The translations under genes and the position numbers were made by a program. DNA of 64,000 nt. Origin: Terriglobia bacterium. GTDB lineage: Bacteria > Acidobacteriota > Terriglobia > JAJPHL01. The notes beneath the pieces were generated by a model. It did no database searches and was not told the DNA's origin. It worked only from the letters and a program-made list of their open reading frames with translations. Every line of letters starts with the position of its first letter. Position 1 is the first letter of the stretch. Where the stretch lies: assembly GCA_021325275.1 (NCBI GenBank), contig JAJPHL010000068.1, positions 186,001-250,000 on the forward strand, in the 5' to 3' direction. Below are positions 1-8,533 of the stretch, in pieces.

Positions 1-312
1 GACCTGATCCTGCTTGATGAGCCGTTTTCCGGCCTTGACGTCAGCTCCGGCCTCGTGTTGCGCGGACTTATCCGGGAACTCGCAGCCCACGGAAAAGTGG
101 TGTTGTTCAGTTCGCACGAACTGGAAACGGTGGAGCGCGTTTCACATCGCATCGTCATCCTGCACAAAGGACGCGTCGTGGCCAACGATTCCATCGAGCA
201 GCTTCGCGAGCTCATGTCGCTGCCGACGCTCGAGGATATTTTTTCGCAACTCGCCGTGGAGCAGGATACTGCCAGCGTCACGCGTGAGATGCTCGAACTG
301 ATCGAGCGCTAA
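1..312 (+). CDS. ABC transporter ATP-binding protein (C-terminal part)
   Basis: The frame is open from the first base, so the gene begins upstream of the window and only its last 103 residues are visible. They start at a Walker B and D-loop (LILLDEPFSGLD) and continue with the switch histidine region (LFSSHELETVE). This is the C-terminal half of a cytoplasmic ABC ATPase domain that powers a membrane partner. Its stop codon lies one base before the ATG of the following polytopic protein, so the two very likely share a transcript and form one ABC-2-type transporter. The substrate cannot be read from the sequence. Confidence 0.9.
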   Translation, partial: DLILLDEPFSGLDVSSGLVLRGLIRELAAHGKVVLFSSHELETVERVSHRIVILHKGRVVANDSIEQLRELMSLPTLEDIFSQLAVEQDTASVTREMLELIER

Positions 313-313
313 C

Positions 314-3052
314 ATGCCGTCGCCGACTCACCTCGACGAGCCTCGTCAGTTCCGCATTCTCTACCGCGATTTCCTTGTCCGCCTCGTCGACCTTGAGATC
401 GTTTCCTCAGGCGGCGATCCCATGGACCTAGTCGTGAATGCCGCCGCGATCCTGAGTGCCGTCAGTTTCGTGTTTGGGATCATTGTAGTGAATTTGCGAA
501 GTGCGCCGCGCTTGGCGCTGTGGGGTTTCGAGGAATTTTTGTTCCGAGTGACCCTGGTCGTCGTCGGATTGCTCACGGTGCTCGCTTGGAACGCGTTGCT
601 GCCGGAGCGTCGCGACAGCTTGGTGCTTGGGCCGCTACCGATTCGCTTGCGGACGATCGTGGTCGCGAAATCGGCGGCCATTGCAACGGCGGTCGGTGGT
701 GCGGTGGTCGCGATGAACGTGTTTGTCGGCTTGGGATATCCGGTCGTCGTGGCCACGCCGTATACGCTCGTGGGCGTTGTTGCCTCCGTCGCGGCCTACT
801 GGATCGCGGCGTTTTCCGGCGCATTTTTCGTTTTCTGCGCGCTGCTCGCTGCGCAAGGCGTACTCGCGCAGATGGTGAGCTATCGAATCTTTCTGCGAAT
901 CTCCGCGGCGATGCAGCTCGCTGCTCTCGTGCTGATCCTGGGTTCGTTTTTTGTCGCGCCGCCGATGGCATCACCGAAGGGATTGAGCGCCCCCGAGAGT
1001 CAGCGATGGTTGCAGGTCTTGCCGTCCTATTGGTGCCTGGGACTCTTCGAGAAACTAATGGGATCGCCGCAGAGTTTCTTCGCGGTGCTAGCAGGGAGAG
1101 CGGTACGCAACACCGCGATCGCCATGATGGTCGCTGGCGTCGCGTATTTTCTGGCGTGGAGCCGAAGCTTGCGCCGTATTGTCGAGGAACCTGACATTCA
1201 ACCGGGCGATCGCACCCGCACCGCGGCGCGCTTGGGCCGCGCGTTAGCGAACCAGTTCCTCGATCGGCCGCTCGATCGCGCCATTTTCCTGTTCACCGGC
1301 CGCACGATGGCGCGCAGCCGGCAACATCGTTTGCTGTTTGCGATCTTCGGCGGCATCGGCATTCCTTTTGCGATCGCGTCGGTGCGCAGTTTCCTAATGG
1401 GAACGTACAAAGATCGCTGGGATTTACCGAATGCGCCGGTCGCCGCCGTCGGACTCCTGCTGTTGGCGATCGCCGTGGGCGGCTCGCGCGCCGTCTTCTC
1501 GATGCCACTGTCGCTCGCAGCGAATTGGATTTTCAAGATCACCGCGGTTTATCGACCGGCTAACTATTTCGCGGCGGTTCGAAAATCACTTTATCTACTC
1601 ATCGTGGGACCCGTGTGGGCGATATCGTCGGTGTTCTACCTGGCCGTGTGGCCCGCCGAGCCGGCGATAGAACATTGCTTGATCCTGGCGCTCGCCGCTG
1701 CGCTTTTAGTCGAAGGATTCTTCTATCAGTTTCGCAAGATTCCTTTTGCGTGCTCCTATCTGCCCGGTGGTTCCGACATGAAGTTCAAGATCGGCATCTA
1801 CGCCGGACTCTTTCTGATCGGCGTCAGTATGGTCTCGAGCATCGAGATTTGGGCGCTCCAGCAACCGGTGCGCGTGGTCGTGATCGTTGCGGCGTTGGCC
1901 GCGTGGACCGTGCGCTGGCATCGGCTCAACAAAGAGTTCGACGAATCGCCGTTCAACCGGGTGCAGTTCGAAGATTTGCCACAGGCGGAAGTTTCGCCCT
2001 TGGACTTGCGGCAGGATGGCCAGTGGTTGGGCGATCAAGCGTGGGTAGAATCGATCGACACCACGATGGGACGCACGCGCTGGCAGCGAGTCCGGCCTTT
2101 CGCCGCGGGTTTCGCGCTGCTGCTAATCGGTGGCATCATCTACGAGCAGATCGGCGAGTGGCGCGACCGCCGGAGATTCCCGCAGATCGGAAAGTCCGTG
2201 AACATCGGCGCGCGGTCACTCAACATTTCCTGTATTGGAGAGGGAAGTCCCACCGTAGTTTTCGAGAGCGATCAAGCCTCGGCATCGGTCATTTGGTCTT
2301 CGGTGCAGAACGAAGTCTCGCGATTCGCGCGCGCCTGCTGGTACGATCGCGCCGGCTACGGTTGGAGCGACGCCGGACCGTTTCCGAATCACGCCGACAC
2401 TGCGGCGCGCGACTTACATGCGCTGCTCGCTGCAGCGGGAGTCTCACCGCCCTACATTTTGGTCGGCGATCAGTTTGGAGCGTTTCACGTGCGAGTCTTC
2501 CGCGGATACTATCCGGCTGAGACCGCCGGAATGGTTCTGGTGGAGCCTTGGAATGAAGACACGACGGTATCGATCCACAACCACTTTGAACCGTTGCGCC
2601 CCGGCGTTGTTGCCTTCATGAAGACGCTGAGTTTGATCGGATTGTCGCGCTTCCTGGCCGATCCTCCGGGCAAGCATCCCGGAGCTTTCACGTCCGAGGA
2701 ATGGGAAGAGGCCAGGGCGCTCCTTCGTCAGCCAAAAACACTGGCCGCGCGCGTGAAGGAACCTCCGATCTGGATCAGCGGCGAGCTCGCGAGAAAAGCG
2801 GGGCGCTTCGGCGATCTGCCGGTGGTTGTTCTGACATCTGGGATTCCGAGCGACACTTGGTACGACGAGACGTACGAACGCAGAGTGACTTTGAACTCGA
2901 AGCTGGCCCAACTTTCAACGCGTGGCAAGCAAACGATCGTGACCAATAGCCAGCACCGCGTGTTGTTTGAGGCTCCCGAGGCAATCGTGGAAGCGGTGCG
3001 TGAAGTGATCGATGAAGCGCGAGGGAAATCTGGAGCCGACGACCGGACTTGA
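314..3052 (+). CDS. ABC-2-type permease fused to a C-terminal alpha/beta-hydrolase-like domain
   Basis: A 912-residue protein with two parts. Residues about 40-610 hold roughly a dozen hydrophobic segments (e.g. 41-60, 76-95, 113-140, 150-185, 340-358, 375-392, 425-447, 518-532, 597-612), as expected for a permease working with the ATPase just upstream. Residues about 625-905 align by pattern with alpha/beta hydrolases (GEGSPTVVFESD, CWYDRAGYGWSD, C-terminal SQHRVLFEAPEAIVEAV). The nucleophile elbow reads G718-D-Q720-F-G722, with Gln where Ser is expected, although a candidate acid (D847) and His (H881) remain. The soluble domain is therefore probably not a classical serine hydrolase. The last 20 or so bases overlap the convergent tRNA-Thr gene. 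Substrate unknown. Confidence 0.82.
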   Translation: MPSPTHLDEPRQFRILYRDFLVRLVDLEIVSSGGDPMDLVVNAAAILSAVSFVFGIIVVNLRSAPRLALWGFEEFLFRVTLVVVGLLTVLAWNALLPERRDSLVLGPLPIRLRTIVVAKSAAIATAVGGAVVAMNVFVGLGYPVVVATPYTLVGVVASVAAYWIAAFSGAFFVFCALLAAQGVLAQMVSYRIFLRISAAMQLAALVLILGSFFVAPPMASPKGLSAPESQRWLQVLPSYWCLGLFEKLMGSPQSFFAVLAGRAVRNTAIAMMVAGVAYFLAWSRSLRRIVEEPDIQPGDRTRTAARLGRALANQFLDRPLDRAIFLFTGRTMARSRQHRLLFAIFGGIGIPFAIASVRSFLMGTYKDRWDLPNAPVAAVGLLLLAIAVGGSRAVFSMPLSLAANWIFKITAVYRPANYFAAVRKSLYLLIVGPVWAISSVFYLAVWPAEPAIEHCLILALAAALLVEGFFYQFRKIPFACSYLPGGSDMKFKIGIYAGLFLIGVSMVSSIEIWALQQPVRVVVIVAALAAWTVRWHRLNKEFDESPFNRVQFEDLPQAEVSPLDLRQDGQWLGDQAWVESIDTTMGRTRWQRVRPFAAGFALLLIGGIIYEQIGEWRDRRRFPQIGKSVNIGARSLNISCIGEGSPTVVFESDQASASVIWSSVQNEVSRFARACWYDRAGYGWSDAGPFPNHADTAARDLHALLAAAGVSPPYILVGDQFGAFHVRVFRGYYPAETAGMVLVEPWNEDTTVSIHNHFEPLRPGVVAFMKTLSLIGLSRFLADPPGKHPGAFTSEEWEEARALLRQPKTLAARVKEPPIWISGELARKAGRFGDLPVVVLTSGIPSDTWYDETYERRVTLNSKLAQLSTRGKQTIVTNSQHRVLFEAPEAIVEAVREVIDEARGKSGADDRT

Positions 3053-3106
3053 ACCGGTAACCCTCGCTTTACGAAAGCGATGCTCTACCAATTGAGCTAC
3101 GTCGGC
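3031..3106 (-). tRNA. tRNA-Thr (anticodon CGT)
   Basis: On the minus strand this folds as a cloverleaf: acceptor GCCGACG/CGTCGGC, D stem GCTC/GAGC, anticodon stem TCGCT/AGCGA around loop TTCGTAA (anticodon CGT, reads ACG), T arm ACCGG/CCGGT with TTCAAGT, discriminator T. The CCA end is encoded (3031-3033). Its 3' end overlaps the last codons of the convergent upstream coding sequence, which stops at 3052. Confidence 0.96.
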
Positions 3107-3149
3107 TGAAACGTCTCTTCAGTATAACCCAAAAAATCTGAATCGAAGG

Positions 3150-3842
3150 TCACCACGTGACTGATTGGCCCGGCGACAACACCTGCATCTCGATGCCGGA
3201 ACCTTTCAGTTCTTGTTCCAGGCTCGCCGGAGTTCCCGTCAACGCGGAGAACGTTCCGAAGTGCATTGGGATAAGCTTTTTGATTCCGAGCAGACGGCAT
3301 GCCGTCGCCGCTTCCATCGGACCCATCGTGAAAAGATCGCCGATGGGCAGAAACGCAAGCTGCGGGTGGTACAACTCGCCGATCAATTTCATATCGCCAA
3401 ACACGTTCGTGTCGCCGGAGAAATAGAACGTGCGCCCATCGGCGTTCACGACGTAACCGACGGCCTCGCCGCCATAGATGATCTTGCCGTCGTCGAGGAT
3501 CCCGCAACTGTGGTCCGCGTGTACCATCGTGATTCGCGCGTCGCCCACCTGCTGCGATCCGCCTTTGTTCATAGCGCAGGTGTTTTCCACGCCTTTGCTC
3601 TGCAGCCACGCGCAAAGCTCGTAAATTCCCACGACTTTCGGTGAATGCTTTTTGGCAAGCTCTACCGCTTCGGCGATGTGATCGAAGTGTCCGTGGGTGA
3701 TCAGCAGCGTGTCGATGCGGCTGAACGTTTTGCAGTTTTCCGGGCAAGCGGGATTGCCGCCGACCCACGGGTCCACGAGAATTACTTGTCCGGATGAAAG
3801 CGTCAAGTGAAATGTACCGTGCCCAAGCCACTTAATCTGCAT
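3150..3842 (-). CDS. Metal-dependent hydrolase, UPF0173-type metallo-beta-lactamase fold
   Basis: A 230-residue cytoplasmic protein (no signal peptide) with the metallo-beta-lactamase motif THGHFDH near residues 49-55, the N-terminal strand IKWLGHGTFHLTL, a later MVHADHS and a C-terminal MHFGTFS. This matches the UPF0173/YtkL-type small metal-dependent hydrolases, whose physiological substrate is not established. It is transcribed divergently from the radical SAM gene with only 30 bases between starts; a shared TTATAA sits in that gap. On this strand the -10-like TATAAG lies 8 bases from the ATG, so the mRNA may be leaderless. Function beyond metal-dependent hydrolysis is unassigned. Confidence 0.88.
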   Translation of the reverse strand: MQIKWLGHGTFHLTLSSGQVILVDPWVGGNPACPENCKTFSRIDTLLITHGHFDHIAEAVELAKKHSPKVVGIYELCAWLQSKGVENTCAMNKGGSQQVGDARITMVHADHSCGILDDGKIIYGGEAVGYVVNADGRTFYFSGDTNVFGDMKLIGELYHPQLAFLPIGDLFTMGPMEAATACRLLGIKKLIPMHFGTFSALTGTPASLEQELKGSGIEMQVLSPGQSVTW

Positions 3843-3850
3843 GTTTCAAT

Positions 3851-3858
3851 CTTATAAT
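3851..3858. promoter_or_regulatory. Shared divergent -10 region (TTATAA core)
   Basis: The 30-base gap between two divergent starts contains CTTATAAT. Read on the plus strand it gives TATAAT 14 bases before the ATG at 3873; read on the minus strand it gives TATAAG 8 bases before the ATG at 3842. No strong -35 was recognised on either side. Inference from sequence only. Confidence 0.5.
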
Positions 3859-3872
3859 AGAGCTTCAGGGCC

Positions 3873-5171
3873 ATGGCAACCACCGCCGTAAGCACGCGCA
3901 CGCAGCTAGTGGACTCGCTCATCGAGCGCTATCCGCACATTCCCAAGGAAGCGATCGTCAAAGAGGATCTCCTCCGCGCCGGCGTGTGCTTTTCCGACGA
4001 AGCGCTGGAAGTCGCCGCGACGTTTCAAAGCAAGTCCTACTTCATTTTTTCCTTCGACCTGACGCCGTTCGAAAAAATGGAGGGCCAGGAATATCGCAAG
4101 GCTCCCGAGGAATTGTGCCTGGAAGGCGGGCCGCTGGGATTTCGCCGCACGATCGTCTCGGTGCGGTTGAATCCGAGCTCGCCGTATCGAGTTGTCGAAG
4201 ACGGCGGCCTATGCGCATTGGAGTTGGAAGGCGCGCGATTGTGCGGTGTAGGATTTCGCGATCAGCCGGCGTACTACGCGAAGCGTCTGGCGAACGGGAA
4301 GCCGCTGATTGAGGTCGCGCCGAACATCGAGTGGGGATATCTCATTTATCTCACCGTGTATCGCATCTGCCAGTATTTCGGCAAAGAAGAAGAATGCAAG
4401 TTTTGCGACATGAATGAGAACTACCGCCAGCAGATTCAAGCGGGGCGTCCGTACACCGCGGTGAAATCGGTGGACGACGTCGTGGAAGCGATGGGGATCA
4501 TCGCCGAGTCCGACACGGCGAGCAAAGCGTACACGATCACCGGGGGATCGGTCACCAGCCAACTCGCGGGACTCGCTGAAGTAGACTTTTACGCGCGCTA
4601 CGCAGCAGCGATCGAGGGTCGCTACGCCGGGCGCTGGATCAGCAAGATGGTGGTGCAAGCGCTGCCGAAGGAAGAAGCGCGCAAGTTCAAGGATGCTGGC
4701 ACGCAGATCTATCATCCGAATTTCGAGATTTGGGATTCCGGGAAATTCGCGGCGATTTGCCCAGGAAAAAATCGCTACGTAGGCCGCGACGAGTGGATCA
4801 AGCGCATCCTTGACGCCACCGAAATCTTCGGCGCGTCGAAGGTGATCCCGAATTTTGTCGGCGGCATTGAGATGGCCAAGCCGTATGGATTCGCAAACGT
4901 CGACGAGGCGATCAAATCCACCAGCGAGGGTCTGGAGTTCTTCATGTCCAAGGGTGTGACGCCACGATTCACCACATGGTGTCCCGAGCCGAACACCGAG
5001 TTGGGCGACGCGAATCCCGAAGGCGCGCCGCTCGAGTATCACGTGCGCTTGCTTGAAGCGTGGCGCGACACGCAAGCGAAATACAGACTCGCCGCGCCGC
5101 CCGGTTACGGTGATCCCGGTGCGGGCCGCGCGGTATTTTCGGTCAGCGCGTTCATGGACGTTGCGCAGTAG
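3873..5171 (+). CDS. Radical SAM protein with CX8CX2C cluster motif
   Basis: A 432-residue protein with a cysteine triad C166-x8-C175-x2-C178 (ICQYFGKEEECKFCDMN), placed after a 160-residue N-terminal domain, and a downstream AYTITGGSVTS resembling the SAM-binding GG motif. The spacing differs from the classical CX3CX2C, but position, the aromatic before the last Cys and the later TIM-barrel-like strands fit a radical SAM enzyme binding one 4Fe-4S cluster. I do not recognise the subfamily or reaction. The next gene, a molybdopterin oxidoreductase, begins 9 bases after this stop behind a GGGAGGA ribosome site, so the two are co-transcribed and may act in one pathway. Confidence 0.78.
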   Translation: MATTAVSTRTQLVDSLIERYPHIPKEAIVKEDLLRAGVCFSDEALEVAATFQSKSYFIFSFDLTPFEKMEGQEYRKAPEELCLEGGPLGFRRTIVSVRLNPSSPYRVVEDGGLCALELEGARLCGVGFRDQPAYYAKRLANGKPLIEVAPNIEWGYLIYLTVYRICQYFGKEEECKFCDMNENYRQQIQAGRPYTAVKSVDDVVEAMGIIAESDTASKAYTITGGSVTSQLAGLAEVDFYARYAAAIEGRYAGRWISKMVVQALPKEEARKFKDAGTQIYHPNFEIWDSGKFAAICPGKNRYVGRDEWIKRILDATEIFGASKVIPNFVGGIEMAKPYGFANVDEAIKSTSEGLEFFMSKGVTPRFTTWCPEPNTELGDANPEGAPLEYHVRLLEAWRDTQAKYRLAAPPGYGDPGAGRAVFSVSAFMDVAQ

Positions 5172-5180
5172 GGAGGAAGC

Positions 5181-7205
5181 ATGGCCACTACCGTTGTCTC
5201 GACCACATGCACGATGGATTGTCCGGACGCTTGCGCGTTGCAAGTCACGGTGACCGGCGGCCGGATCGCGAAAATTTCCGGCGGCACCGAGAGCAGCAAC
5301 GGCCACCCGAACACCAACGGATACATCTGCGACAAGATCCAACGCTTCGACCGCCGGGTCTATCACGCCGATCGTTTGTTGTATCCGATGCGCCGCTCGG
5401 GACCCAAGGGTTCGGGACGATTCACGCGCATTACGTGGGACGAGGCGTTTTCCGAAATCGTCGCGCGATTCCAAGACGTGATCGCGCGCTACGGAGCGGA
5501 AGCGATCTTGCCGTACCACTACGGCGGGTCGAACGGAATGCTGGGCAACGGATTTCTCGACAGCTTCTTCTTCGCGCGTTTGGGTGCGTCGCAGTTGGCG
5601 CGCACGTTGTGCGCGGCGCCGGCGTCGGAAGTGTCGATGGGCATGTACGGCAAGATGCCTGGAGTCGCTTACGAGGATTATCCGGCGGCGAAGTGCATCA
5701 TCATTTGGGGCGCGAATCCGAAAGTCGCAAACATTCACCTGATGCCGTATTTGCGGCAGGCCAAACGCAACGGCGCGTTCATCACGTCGGTGAATCCGGT
5801 GGACAATTTCAGTGCGCAGGAAATCGACTTGCACATTCCGGTTTATCCGGGCGCCGATCTTCCGTTGGCGCTGGCGATGATCAACTACTGGCGTGAGAAC
5901 GGCCAGCTTGCAAATGATTTTCTCGCGGCCCACACGGACGGCGCGGAGACGCTGCTCGAGGAAGCGGCGCGTTGGCCGATCGAACGGGCCGCTGCTGCGG
6001 CGCGCGTGAATGCCTCCGACATCGTCACGCTGGCGCGCCGCTACGCGGAGTTGTCGCCGGCGGTGGTGCGCGTCGGTTGGGGGCCGGAACGGAATTTGAA
6101 CGGCGGTCAAGCGATCGCGGCGATCATGGCGATGCCTGCGTTGATGGGCAAGTTCGGCCTGCGCGGCGGCGGATACACGTTCTCGAATTCCGGCGCGGCG
6201 AAGATCGACACCAAGCAAATCTTCGGCGATGTCCCGTGGACCACGCGCACGATCAACATGAGCCGCATCGGGCAGGTTTTGATGGATGATCCCGGTGATC
6301 GCATCAGTCCGCCGATCCGTGCGATGTTTGTCTACAACGTGAATCCAGTGGCGACCGCGCCCGATCAGAATCGCGTGATTGCGGGATTCTCACGCGAAGA
6401 GGTTTTTACCGTAGTGCATGAGCAGGTGATGACCGATACGTGTTTGTACGCAGACATTTTGTTGCCGTCGGTCACGTTCTTTGAACAATACGAAATCAAG
6501 CGCGGTTATGGCAGTTACATCGTCGGCGGCGTGCAGCCGGTGATCGAGCCGTGCGGCGAGGCGCGATCGAACGAACAAGTTTTCGCGGAACTCGGGCGCC
6601 GCATGGGATTCCGCGACGAGCCGTTCACGTGGGATACCGAAACGTGCATGAAGAAAGTCGCCGAGAGCTTTGTCATGCACGGACGTCCGGCCGATCCCGC
6701 GCCGCTATTCTCAGGTCAAGCGCAGACGTACGATTTTCCAGGGAAAACGCCAACGCAATTCGGCAACGCCATGCCGCAAAACGCCGAACGCAAGGCGCAC
6801 TTGACGCCCGCGGGGCTTGGACCGCATCCGTATGAATATCACCCCGTCGAGAGCGCGGAGTACCCGCTGGCGTTGATTAGTCCTTCGAACAGCAAGATGA
6901 TCAGCAGCACGATGGGCGAGTTCAACTACCCGGAATTGTTCGTGACGCTCAATCCCGCGGACGCGGCTTCTCGCCGAATACTCGAAGGCAGTCTCGTGCG
7001 CGTGTTCAACGAACTTGGGGAAGTGGTTTGCCGCGCCAATCTGAGCGAGCGCTTACGCGCAGGCGTGGCTGCGATCCCGAAGGGTGCGTGGCGGAAATCG
7101 TCGCGCAACGGGCAAACGTCGAACGCGCTTTCGCCGGCGCATGTGAACGTGGTCGCCGGAGGAGCGTGCTACAACGACGCGCGCGTGCAAGTCGAACTTG
7201 CTTAG
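5181..7205 (+). CDS. Molybdopterin-dependent oxidoreductase, DMSO reductase family
   Basis: A 674-residue protein with an N-terminal 4Fe-4S site C10-x3-C14-x3-C18-x31-C50 (CTMDCPDACAL ... YICDK), the Molybdop_Fe4S4 pattern, followed by the large bis-MGD-binding oxidoreductase domain (WGANPKVANIHL, RVGWGPERNLNGG) and a C-terminal dinucleotide-binding domain from about 560 (LALISPSNSKMISSTMG). No twin-arginine signal peptide is present, so it should be cytoplasmic. It directly follows the radical SAM gene. The family includes formate dehydrogenase-like, thiosulfate/polysulfide reductase-like and other enzymes; the substrate cannot be deduced. Its stop overlaps the convergent ydcF-like gene by four bases. 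Confidence 0.88.
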   Translation: MATTVVSTTCTMDCPDACALQVTVTGGRIAKISGGTESSNGHPNTNGYICDKIQRFDRRVYHADRLLYPMRRSGPKGSGRFTRITWDEAFSEIVARFQDVIARYGAEAILPYHYGGSNGMLGNGFLDSFFFARLGASQLARTLCAAPASEVSMGMYGKMPGVAYEDYPAAKCIIIWGANPKVANIHLMPYLRQAKRNGAFITSVNPVDNFSAQEIDLHIPVYPGADLPLALAMINYWRENGQLANDFLAAHTDGAETLLEEAARWPIERAAAAARVNASDIVTLARRYAELSPAVVRVGWGPERNLNGGQAIAAIMAMPALMGKFGLRGGGYTFSNSGAAKIDTKQIFGDVPWTTRTINMSRIGQVLMDDPGDRISPPIRAMFVYNVNPVATAPDQNRVIAGFSREEVFTVVHEQVMTDTCLYADILLPSVTFFEQYEIKRGYGSYIVGGVQPVIEPCGEARSNEQVFAELGRRMGFRDEPFTWDTETCMKKVAESFVMHGRPADPAPLFSGQAQTYDFPGKTPTQFGNAMPQNAERKAHLTPAGLGPHPYEYHPVESAEYPLALISPSNSKMISSTMGEFNYPELFVTLNPADAASRRILEGSLVRVFNELGEVVCRANLSERLRAGVAAIPKGAWRKSSRNGQTSNALSPAHVNVVAGGACYNDARVQVELA

Positions 7206-7798
7206 ACGCGAATCCCCGCTTTCCACAGCAAATATGCGAACACTTGCTTCAGGAACGTCCACGGAGACGGTTCTTGCTGCGACGCGCGCGGACATCCGTA
7301 CGCCGTCACGCCTCCCGCGGCAAACTGGCGCTTGATTCGAAACAAGTGATAGCCATCGCTAACCACGATGCACGTGGAAATGCGATTGCGCGCCAGCAAC
7401 TCGACCACTTGCACGACGGACTGATCGGTGGTGGAGCTTTCCTTTTCCACCAACACGTCTTCCGGCGGTACGCCGTGTTCCACTAAGTAATTTCGCGACA
7501 CTTCCGCCTCGGTGAATCGCGGATCGCCACCAGGGCCGCCGGTCGTGACGATGGTCGGCGCAAACTTACGGCGATACAGCGTAAGCGCCTGGTCAAGCCG
7601 CGAGCGCAGCGTGGGCGAAGGACGCCCGGAATATTCCGCGGCGCCGAAGACCACGATGGCCTGCGCCGGCCGGCTCTCATCTTGAACTGACTCGGCGCGT
7701 ACTTCGCGATAAAGATATGTCACGGCGGCCGCCAACAACGCCAGCGCCACGAGGCACACGGTGAGCACTGGCACTTTCAGCTTGCGCGACGGTGTCAT
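7202..7798 (-). CDS. YdcF family (DUF218) membrane-anchored protein
   Basis: A 198-residue protein starting at MTPSRKLKV; a longer in-frame extension upstream is low-complexity and overlaps tsaC, so the ATG at 7798 is preferred. One N-terminal membrane segment (about residues 8-28) is followed by a DUF218 domain with AIVVFGAAEYSGRPS, TTGGPGG and VVSDGYHLFR, the characteristic YdcF/SanA-like motifs. The domain would face the periplasm. The family is linked to envelope functions but its reaction is not settled. It lies 16 bases downstream of tsaC on the same strand. Confidence 0.85.
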   Translation of the reverse strand: MTPSRKLKVPVLTVCLVALALLAAAVTYLYREVRAESVQDESRPAQAIVVFGAAEYSGRPSPTLRSRLDQALTLYRRKFAPTIVTTGGPGGDPRFTEAEVSRNYLVEHGVPPEDVLVEKESSTTDQSVVQVVELLARNRISTCIVVSDGYHLFRIKRQFAAGGVTAYGCPRASQQEPSPWTFLKQVFAYLLWKAGIRV

Positions 7799-7814
7799 TG
7801 TTTCGTTTGTGCCT

Positions 7815-8450
7815 CTACGTCTCGAAAAACTCGGCAATGTCCGCGGCGGCGATCGCGCCCTCACGCACGACCTTCCAGCCGGACGGTCCAAGATCAACAA
7901 TCGTCGACGGCACGCCAATGCCGGAATCACCCGCGTCGACGATCAGCGGCAACCGATCGCCGAGTTGAAGCTGCACATCGGCTGCGGTCGTGCACGCCTC
8001 GAGTCCCGCGAGATTCGCGCTCGTTCCCGTCAGCGGCGTGTCCAGTTCGTCCATCAACGCGCGTGGAATGCGGGCGTTCGGCAAGCGTAGCGCCACTTTC
8101 CCGGTATCGCTGGCGATCTTGCGCGGCATTTTTCGCGATGCCGGAACAACCAACGTCAACGGACCAGGCCAAAAGCGGCGCGCCAGTTTGTAGAAACTAT
8201 CGGGAACGTCGGTGGTGAGTTCTTCGGCTTGTTCCACCGAATTCACCATCAAAAGCAGCGGCTTGTGTCCGGGGCGTCCTTTGATGCGGAACACGGCGTC
8301 GACCGCGCTCAAATTGAACGGATCGGCGGCCAGTCCATAGAGCGTGTCGGTAGGAATCGCGATCACTTGACCGGAACGAATCAAGTGCGCGGCGTGCGCG
8401 ATGCGCTCGGGGTCGGGGCGATCGCGATTGATTTTGAGAAGCTCCGGCAC
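7815..8450 (-). CDS. tsaC: L-threonylcarbamoyladenylate synthase (Sua5/YwlC/YrdC)
   Basis: A 211-residue YrdC-domain protein. It makes threonylcarbamoyl-AMP from threonine, bicarbonate and ATP, the first step of t6A37 modification of ANN-decoding tRNAs. Diagnostic motifs are IPTDTLYGLAADPFN and RIKGRPGHKPL (ATP/threonine pocket) and SANLAG near residue 145. Length fits the single-domain TsaC form rather than full Sua5. The start is a GTG with a TAAAAT hexamer 6 bases upstream and no Shine-Dalgarno, suggesting a leaderless message. The ydcF-like gene follows. Confidence 0.94.
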   Translation of the reverse strand: MPELLKINRDRPDPERIAHAAHLIRSGQVIAIPTDTLYGLAADPFNLSAVDAVFRIKGRPGHKPLLLMVNSVEQAEELTTDVPDSFYKLARRFWPGPLTLVVPASRKMPRKIASDTGKVALRLPNARIPRALMDELDTPLTGTSANLAGLEACTTAADVQLQLGDRLPLIVDAGDSGIGVPSTIVDLGPSGWKVVREGAIAAADIAEFFET

Positions 8451-8456
8451 AGTTGG

Positions 8457-8462
8457 ATTTTA
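8457..8462 (-). promoter_or_regulatory. Candidate -10 for tsaC (leaderless arrangement)
   Basis: TAAAAT on the minus strand ends six bases before the GTG start of tsaC, so transcription would begin at or beside the start codon. No clear -35 was recognised. Confidence 0.4.
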
Positions 8463-8533
8463 TCAGAGCCGTTCGCAAGAGCATCGTTTCGTGACAGCCC
8501 GCCCGTTATCACCATGGTTAGAGTTAAGATGAT

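Noticed and set aside
4209-6218. A 669-codon open frame on the minus strand
   Set aside because: It lies entirely antisense to the radical SAM and molybdoenzyme genes, is Arg/His-rich and has no domain; it is a GC-skew shadow.
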